The notes below the pieces were generated by a model that saw nothing but the letters and a program-made list of their open reading frames with translations, did not search any database and was not told the origin of the DNA. Shown here in pieces: positions 5,277 through 8,456 of a stretch of 8,456 nucleotides of DNA (the first letter of the stretch is position 1; each line of letters starts with the position of its first letter). Origin of the DNA: Nanosynbacter sp. GTDB taxonomy: Bacteria > Patescibacteriota > Saccharimonadia > Saccharimonadales > Saccharimonadaceae. The stretch spans positions 1 through 8,456 of the forward strand of contig JABZJR010000028.1 of assembly GCA_015257705.1 (NCBI GenBank), written 5' to 3'. The translations under genes and the position numbers were made by a program.

Positions 5277-5846
5277 CTAATTGACAAGAGTTTCTTTGAC
5301 TCGACGAGAAGCAAAGAAGTACAAGATTACCAATCCTTCTACTATTAGCATTGTAACGATTGCAGTAATAAATGCTGGAGCGTCTACCTCCGACCTTCCG
5401 GATGCATATATAACTACCGCATTTGCAACGTTACCCAATCCAGCCGTGGCGATCGTAGCAACAGCTAGCCACTTACCAAGACGCTTCTGCATTACTATAA
5501 ACACAACTGCACAAATAGCCAAGACTACTAGTACAGGTGAAAATATCAAAGAAATGACGTTCTCTGGCTGGCTAAGATTCATTATGGCCTGAAAAAACAC
5601 TGCTGTATTGACAAGGCTACCGATAACGAAACAAACAACAAAGAACATTAACCAACCCTTAACGCCCTTCAGGGATTCCGCCATCACGACATATTGCACT
5701 GGCGCTGCTTGAGGCTGTGCAAAATATTGCTGGCTGACCGGTTGCTGCTCATACGGCGTGTTCTGCGGTTGCGGCGCAGGACCGTATTGTGCGTTTGGAT
5801 CAGGCTGTGGCGCATATTGCGGCTGCTGAGGTTCTTGATTTTGCAT
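5277..5846 (-). CDS. DUF2569-like four-helix membrane protein with Pro/Gln-rich N-terminus
   Basis: A 189-aa protein. Residues 1-50 are a Pro/Gln/Tyr-rich, low-complexity tail (QQPQYAPQP, YGPAPQPQNTPYEQQP) probably in the cytoplasm. Four hydrophobic segments follow at roughly 65-86, 97-118, 124-147 and 158-179, ending in the basic tail RRVKETLVN. The entry to helix 1, LKGVKGWLMFF, resembles the GW-L motif opening the DUF2569 family, whose role is unknown; the match is by eye only. ATG 5846 is chosen because AAGGAGAAG lies about 6 bases upstream; the longer frame back to 5882 lacks a site and would overlap the promoter. It lies 36 bases behind rarA on the same strand and also has its own promoter in the rarA stop region. 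Tails like this are common on small CPR and actinobacterial membrane proteins. Confidence 0.8.
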   Translation of the reverse strand: MQNQEPQQPQYAPQPDPNAQYGPAPQPQNTPYEQQPVSQQYFAQPQAAPVQYVVMAESLKGVKGWLMFFVVCFVIGSLVNTAVFFQAIMNLSQPENVISLIFSPVLVVLAICAVVFIVMQKRLGKWLAVATIATAGLGNVANAVVIYASGRSEVDAPAFITAIVTMLIVEGLVILYFFASRRVKETLVN

Positions 5847-5881
5847 ATTAACTTCTCCTTTTAAGAATATTGATAATGCCA

Positions 5882-5890
5882 ATTATACCA
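5882..5890 (-). promoter_or_regulatory. Extended -10 promoter of the membrane-protein gene, in the rarA stop
   Basis: Minus strand reads TGG-TATAAT, a perfect extended -10; the rarA TAA stop (5883-5885) is inside the hexamer. A TTACCA 19 bases upstream is the best -35. The leader would be about 30 bases and includes the ribosome site. Confidence 0.6.
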
Positions 5891-7055
5891 CATCCTTAAT
5901 TTCCTCTGGTAAAAATCCTTTGTCATGCTTAAAGCCAGCTTGCCATTTGTAATCCTTGTTATAGCCCAAATCTTTCATCAATTTGGTCGGAGCGTTCCTG
6001 AGATGTAACGGCACAGGAGAATTCGGATATTTACGCGCCAATTCAAAAGCGCTGTGCATTAAATCGGTAATTTCACGCGATTTCTGACTACGAGCCAACG
6101 CAATAGCGCAATGGAATAAATTATACTTCGCCTCCGGAAGACCGACGCGCTCGACAGCCTCAAACGTTGCATTTGCCAAGCTCAGCGCACCATTACCCGC
6201 CAGACCGATATCTTCCGACGCAAAAACCACCATTCGCCGAGCAATAAACTTCGGATCCTCGCCCGCGTCAATCATTCGCGCCAAATAATACGTCGCAGCC
6301 GTCGCGTCACTGCCTCTTAGCGACTTGATAAAAGCGGAAATCACGTCGTAATGCGAATCGCCTTTTTTATCATAGCCCGGAAGTCGCTTCTGAGCCGCCG
6401 CCTTAACCACTTCCGGCGTTACCTTTTCATTAAAACTCAGCGCCAATTCCAAATTGCCCAGCGCCACCCTTGCGTCGCCATCCGATAATTCCGCCAAATA
6501 GTCCAGAGCTTTGGGCGAAACTTGCTTGGACTTTTTCAGAACTTTCAGTGCCCTTTTTAATACGGATATGGTTTCGTCTTTTGTCAATCGCTGGAGAACC
6601 AAAACCCGTGAACGCGACAGCAGCGGCGTGATGACTTCAAAGCTCGGGTTCTCGGTCGTCGCACCGATTAACGTAATTAGCCCGCTCTCAACGTGCGGCA
6701 AAAACGCGTCTTGCTGAGCTTTATTAAATCGGTGGATTTCGTCAACGAATAGAATTGTCCTGAGCCCCAAATTCCAATTTTGACGGGCATGCTCAATCAC
6801 TTGTTCAACGTCCTTTTTTCCGCTTGTAACTGCCGACAGCTCAATGAACTCCGCCTTCACTTCACGCGCAATAATCCGCGCCAATGTCGTTTTTCCAGTC
6901 CCCGGCGGACCCCACAATATCAAACTAACCGGCTCGCCATTCTTAACAATCCGTCTCAATAACTCGCCCTCGCCAAGCAAATGACTCTGCCCTATCACCT
7001 CGTCCAGCGTCTGCGGCCTCATCCGTTCAGCCAGTGGCTGCCTGCTATCACTCAT
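5883..7055 (-). CDS. rarA: Replication-associated recombination protein A (MgsA/RarA, AAA+ ATPase)
   Basis: A 390-aa AAA+ ATPase of the RarA/MgsA/WRNIP1 family, which acts at stalled replication forks and interacts with SSB and DNA ends. Seen in order: PLAERMRPQTLDEVIGQ (7-23), typical of clamp-loader relatives; Walker A GPPGTGKT (49-56); Walker B LFVDEIH (102-108) followed by RFNKAQQDAFLPHVE; sensor 1 GATTENPSF (131-139); arginine finger region LLSRSR (145-150). The helical C-terminal domain shows GDSHYDVISAFIKSLRG and ARRMVVFASEDIGLA, hallmarks of RarA. The protein stops soon after FLPEE, without the YY-P-x(n)-G-E tail present in many homologues of 420-447 aa, so the C-terminus is short. 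ATG 7055 is chosen since homology begins at once; upstream TTG 7088 has no ribosome site. The downstream gene lies 36 bases away on the same strand. Confidence 0.95.
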   Translation of the reverse strand: MSDSRQPLAERMRPQTLDEVIGQSHLLGEGELLRRIVKNGEPVSLILWGPPGTGKTTLARIIAREVKAEFIELSAVTSGKKDVEQVIEHARQNWNLGLRTILFVDEIHRFNKAQQDAFLPHVESGLITLIGATTENPSFEVITPLLSRSRVLVLQRLTKDETISVLKRALKVLKKSKQVSPKALDYLAELSDGDARVALGNLELALSFNEKVTPEVVKAAAQKRLPGYDKKGDSHYDVISAFIKSLRGSDATAATYYLARMIDAGEDPKFIARRMVVFASEDIGLAGNGALSLANATFEAVERVGLPEAKYNLFHCAIALARSQKSREITDLMHSAFELARKYPNSPVPLHLRNAPTKLMKDLGYNKDYKWQAGFKHDKGFLPEEIKDVV

Positions 7056-7061
7056 ACTTCC

Positions 7062-7067
7062 ATTATA
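7062..7067 (-). promoter_or_regulatory. rarA -10 box suggesting a leaderless mRNA
   Basis: Minus strand TATAAT ends 6 bases before the rarA ATG, which puts the expected transcription start at or within a base or two of the A of ATG. GGAAG between them is too close to act as a normal ribosome site. The -35 is weak (TTGGCT with a 15-base spacer or TTTGGC with 16). Confidence 0.5.
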
Positions 7068-7102
7068 TCGCGAAATCCATAAAGCCAAAAAGTCGTCCGC
7101 CG

Positions 7103-7133
7103 TTTACACTTTCCTCACACAAAATGCTACAAT
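7103..7133 (+). promoter_or_regulatory. Promoter of the slipin gene
   Basis: Extended -10 TG-n-TACAAT (TG 7125-7126, hexamer 7128-7133) with -35 TTTACA or TTACAC beginning at 7103-7104, spacer 18-19. It is divergent from the rarA promoter 35 bases away. A strong ribosome site, AGGAGG, precedes the ATG at 7158. Confidence 0.65.
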
Positions 7134-7157
7134 AGATCTATATAAATAGGAGGAAAA

Positions 7158-7904
7158 ATGGAAGCATTTGTAGTAATAATCTTGTCGTTTATCGGGCTTT
7201 ATGTGCTAAGCGGCATTAAAATTGTCAATCAATATCAGCGCGGCGTGGTTTTGACGCTCGGTAAATTTACTGGCGTTCGCGAACCAGGATTAAGAGTCGT
7301 CATTCCAGGATTGCAGACAATGATGTTGGTCGATATTCGTTCAACTCCAATTGATGTTCCAAAACAAGAAGTCATCACCAAAGACAACGTCACAGTCGGC
7401 GTTGATGCGGTTGTTTATTTCCGAGTCATCAACGCACCAAAAGCCGTACTGGAAACCACGAACTATATTTACGCGACTAGCCAATTTGCCCAAGCAGCAT
7501 TACGCGACGTCACCGGAAATGTTGATATGGACGATTTGCTTGCCAAGCGCGAAGAAATTTCCCAGCAAATCAAGGAAATTGTTGACGCCGAAACTGACAA
7601 GTGGGGCATCGATGTCGAAAACGTTAAGATTCAGAATATCGAGCTTCCTGGCGATATGAAGCGCGCCATGGCTAAACAAGCCGAGGCAGAACGCGAGCGC
7701 CGCGCCAACATCATCAACGCTGACGGTGAAAAGGCTGCAGCCGAAACATTAGCCCAGGCCGCAGAAATCCTAGCAAAAACTCAAGGCGCTATCAATCTGC
7801 GAACATTGAACACCTTAGAGCGAATCTCCACAGAGCCAAGCCAAAAGACAATGATGTTATTCCCTATCGAACTCATCGACGCAATCCGTGGTGGTAAAAA
7901 ATAG
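7158..7904 (+). CDS. Slipin / stomatin-like SPFH-domain membrane protein
   Basis: A 248-aa stomatin-type protein. These form large ring- or cage-like oligomers on the membrane, organise membrane microdomains and modulate partner proteins or proteases. The single N-terminal hydrophobic segment is at 3-20. The SPFH/PHB domain follows: NQYQRGVVLTLGKF (24-37), REPGLRVVIPGLQ (41-53), TKDNVTVGVDAVVYFRV (74-90), ALRDVTG (114-120) and KWGIDVENVKIQNIELP (148-164). Residues 165-210 are charged and alanine-rich, the usual coiled-coil arm, then TLNTLERISTEPSQKTMMLFPIEL (216-239), the conserved C-terminal oligomerisation region. Length is normal for bacterial and archaeal slipins (about 250). AGGAGG about 6 bases before the ATG fixes the start. 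The usual partner NfeD (p-STOP) is not adjacent, so the target is unknown. It is monocistronic with its own promoter and terminator. Confidence 0.93.
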   Translation: MEAFVVIILSFIGLYVLSGIKIVNQYQRGVVLTLGKFTGVREPGLRVVIPGLQTMMLVDIRSTPIDVPKQEVITKDNVTVGVDAVVYFRVINAPKAVLETTNYIYATSQFAQAALRDVTGNVDMDDLLAKREEISQQIKEIVDAETDKWGIDVENVKIQNIELPGDMKRAMAKQAEAERERRANIINADGEKAAAETLAQAAEILAKTQGAINLRTLNTLERISTEPSQKTMMLFPIELIDAIRGGKK

Positions 7905-7922
7905 AACATTTATCAATAAAAC

Positions 7923-7950
7923 AAGCACTCTGTAATTTTACGGAGTGCTT
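7923..7950. terminator. Convergent terminator, slipin gene and tRNA-Gly(CCC)
   Basis: AAGCACTC and GAGTGCTT form a perfect 8-bp stem that can extend through TGTAA/TTACG to 13 bp with a tiny loop. T-rich sequence follows on both strands. It lies 18 bases after the slipin stop and 9 bases after the tRNA-Gly(CCC) CCA. Confidence 0.85.
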
Positions 7951-7959
7951 TATGATTTC

Positions 7960-8034
7960 TGGTGCGGATGGGGAGAGTCGAACTCCCATCTCAACCTTGG
8001 GAAGGTCACATAATAGCCGCTATACGACACCCGC
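7960..8034 (-). tRNA. tRNA-Gly(CCC), CCA encoded
   Basis: A 75-nt tRNA with acceptor GCGGGTG/CATCCGC (one G-U), anticodon stem TGACC/GGTTG (two G-U pairs at the bottom) and loop TTCCCAA, giving anticodon CCC for GGG codons. The D-loop has G18G19 and the T-loop is the canonical TTCGACT, in contrast to the neighbouring tRNA-Gly(GCC). Discriminator A and CCA are encoded. No tRNA-Gly(UCC) lies in the window. Confidence 0.95.
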
Positions 8035-8044
8035 GCTCGATAAA

Positions 8045-8073
8045 ATTATAACACCCTTGCCAGATAGCGACAA
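8045..8073 (-). promoter_or_regulatory. Promoter of tRNA-Gly(CCC)
   Basis: Minus strand: -35 TTGTCG (8068-8073), 17-base spacer, -10 TATAAT (8045-8050). It interleaves with the divergent tRNA-Phe promoter, whose -35 lies inside this spacer. Confidence 0.78.
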
Positions 8074-8085
8074 CTTTAGTACAAT
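8057..8085 (+). promoter_or_regulatory. Promoter of tRNA-Phe
   Basis: -35 TTGCCA (8057-8062), 17-base spacer, -10 TACAAT (8080-8085), about 16 bases before the tRNA. Its spacer contains the -35 box of the divergent tRNA-Gly(CCC) promoter, so the two cannot be bound at once. Confidence 0.8.
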
Positions 8086-8101
8086 TAAATAGCAAGTTTG
8101 T

Positions 8102-8177
8102 GGCTCTTTAGCTCAGTTGGTAGAGCAGAGGCCTGAAGAGCCTTGTGTCCCCAGTTCAAGTCTGGGAGGAGCCACCA
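8102..8177 (+). tRNA. tRNA-Phe(GAA), CCA encoded
   Basis: A 76-nt tRNA with acceptor GGCTCTT/AGGAGCC (one G-U), D-loop AGTTGGTA, anticodon stem GAGGC/GCCTT with loop CTGAAGA (anticodon GAA), T-arm CCCAG/CTGGG with loop TTCAAGT, discriminator A and encoded CCA. There is no terminator before tRNA-Gly(GCC), 49 bases on, so read-through is possible although the second tRNA has its own promoter. Confidence 0.97.
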
Positions 8178-8181
8178 AATA

Positions 8182-8210
8182 TTGCATTTCATTCACGACT
8201 TTGCTACAAT
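8182..8210 (+). promoter_or_regulatory. Promoter of tRNA-Gly(GCC)
   Basis: -35 TTGCAT (8182-8187), 17-base spacer, extended -10 TGC-TACAAT (8202-8210), beginning 4 bases after the end of tRNA-Phe. A perfect 7-bp inverted repeat, TTCACGA (8192-8198) and TCGTGAA (8214-8220), brackets the -10. Confidence 0.78.
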
Positions 8211-8226
8211 AAATCGTGAACAACAT

Positions 8227-8302
8227 GCGGGTATAGCTCAGTTGTTAGAGCGCTTCCTTGCCATGGAAGAGGCCAGGAGTTAGAGTCTCCTTACCCGCAC
8301 CA
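8227..8302 (+). tRNA. tRNA-Gly(GCC) with unusual elbow pair U19-A56
   Basis: A 76-nt tRNA with acceptor GCGGGTA/TACCCGC, anticodon stem CTTCC/GGAAG and loop TTGCCAT (anticodon GCC, for GGC/GGU), T-stem AGGAG/CTCCT, discriminator A and encoded CCA. All stems pair perfectly. The D-loop is AGTTGTTA (T19 at 8245 instead of G19) and the T-loop TTAGAGT (A56 at 8282 instead of C56). The nearly universal tertiary pair G19-C56 is thus replaced by U19-A56, which keeps Watson-Crick pairing. The compensating change argues for a functional gene, not a decayed one. Confidence 0.95.
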
Positions 8303-8456
8303 TGAAAGACTTTTCAAGCTCTGAAAGGTCTTTTTTGTTTGTAGCTAATCTGTAAAGTACGCTGATTTCAGGAGTGTAAACATTTTCGTTTTCATCAACC
8401 CAGAATCCAGCAGGAATTAGCAATTGTTTATACCGTAAGAGACAAGGTTTTGATAG
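8280..8456 (-). CDS. Possible 3' end of an unrecognised gene, antisense into tRNA-Gly(GCC) (partial)
   Basis: A minus-strand frame enters from the right window edge and stays open for 58 codons to TAA at 8280-8282. The peptide reads plausibly (PAGFWVDENENVYTPEISVL in the middle, ATNKKDLSELEKSF later), which favours coding, but no family is recognised. Its last 23 bases lie antisense over the 3' end of tRNA-Gly(GCC), and it runs through the terminator hairpin at 8306-8336. It may be a true gene overlapping convergently, a gene truncated against the tRNA, or chance. Confidence 0.4.
   Translation of the reverse strand, partial: LSKPCLLRYKQLLIPAGFWVDENENVYTPEISVLYRLATNKKDLSELEKSFMVRVRRL
8306..8336 (+). 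terminator. Terminator of tRNA-Gly(GCC)
   Basis: AAGACTTTTCA and TGAAAGGTCTT form an 11-bp stem (one G-U) with a 5-nt loop, merging into six Ts. It starts 4 bases after CCA. Confidence 0.88.

Noticed and set aside
5847..5882. N-terminal extension of the membrane protein to 5882
   Set aside because: It lacks a ribosome site and overlaps the predicted transcription start; AAGGAGAAG points to 5846.

Overview
The window looks like a compact chromosomal stretch from a small-genome bacterium, most likely of the candidate phyla radiation and plausibly Candidatus Saccharibacteria (TM7). This is inferred from six scattered single tRNA genes with encoded CCA, short spacers, promoters buried in neighbouring genes, strong AAGGAGG-type ribosome sites and a standard genetic code with TGA used as stop. 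No 16S rRNA gene or lineage marker is present, so the placement is tentative.

Layout. 1-281: 3' end of an unrecognised acidic protein gene. 282-493: a 3'-UTR hairpin, a bidirectional terminator and tRNA-Leu(UAG) on the minus strand. 578-2188: an FAD-linked oxidase of the GlcD/PCMH type. 2229-2315: tRNA-Leu(CAG), followed by an inverted copy of the same terminator and hairpin block. 2442-2909 (minus): a second unrecognised small acidic protein. 2910-3197: gene-free, with repeats and the tRNA-Val promoter. 3198-3274: tRNA-Val(CAC). 3367-5214: typA/bipA, a ribosome-associated GTPase. 5277-5846 (minus): a four-helix membrane protein with a Pro/Gln-rich N-terminus, DUF2569-like. 5883-7055 (minus): rarA/mgsA, a replication-fork AAA+ ATPase. 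7158-7904: a slipin/stomatin SPFH protein. 7960-8302: tRNA-Gly(CCC) on the minus strand, then tRNA-Phe(GAA) and tRNA-Gly(GCC). 8280-8456 (minus): the 3' end of a possible gene overlapping tRNA-Gly(GCC).

Most of the window is housekeeping: translation (tRNAs, TypA), fork maintenance (RarA) and membrane organisation (slipin). The accessory-looking part is 1-3020. There a 143-bp inverted repeat, made of tRNA-Leu 3' ends plus downstream RNA structures, brackets the oxidase. A small unrecognised acidic gene points into the repeat from each outer side. The hairpin behind each small gene pairs fully only as RNA in that gene's own orientation, so the unit [small gene - hairpin - terminator - tRNA-Leu] is the best candidate for something undescribed. 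A second unusual item is tRNA-Gly(GCC), whose G19-C56 elbow pair is replaced by U19-A56.
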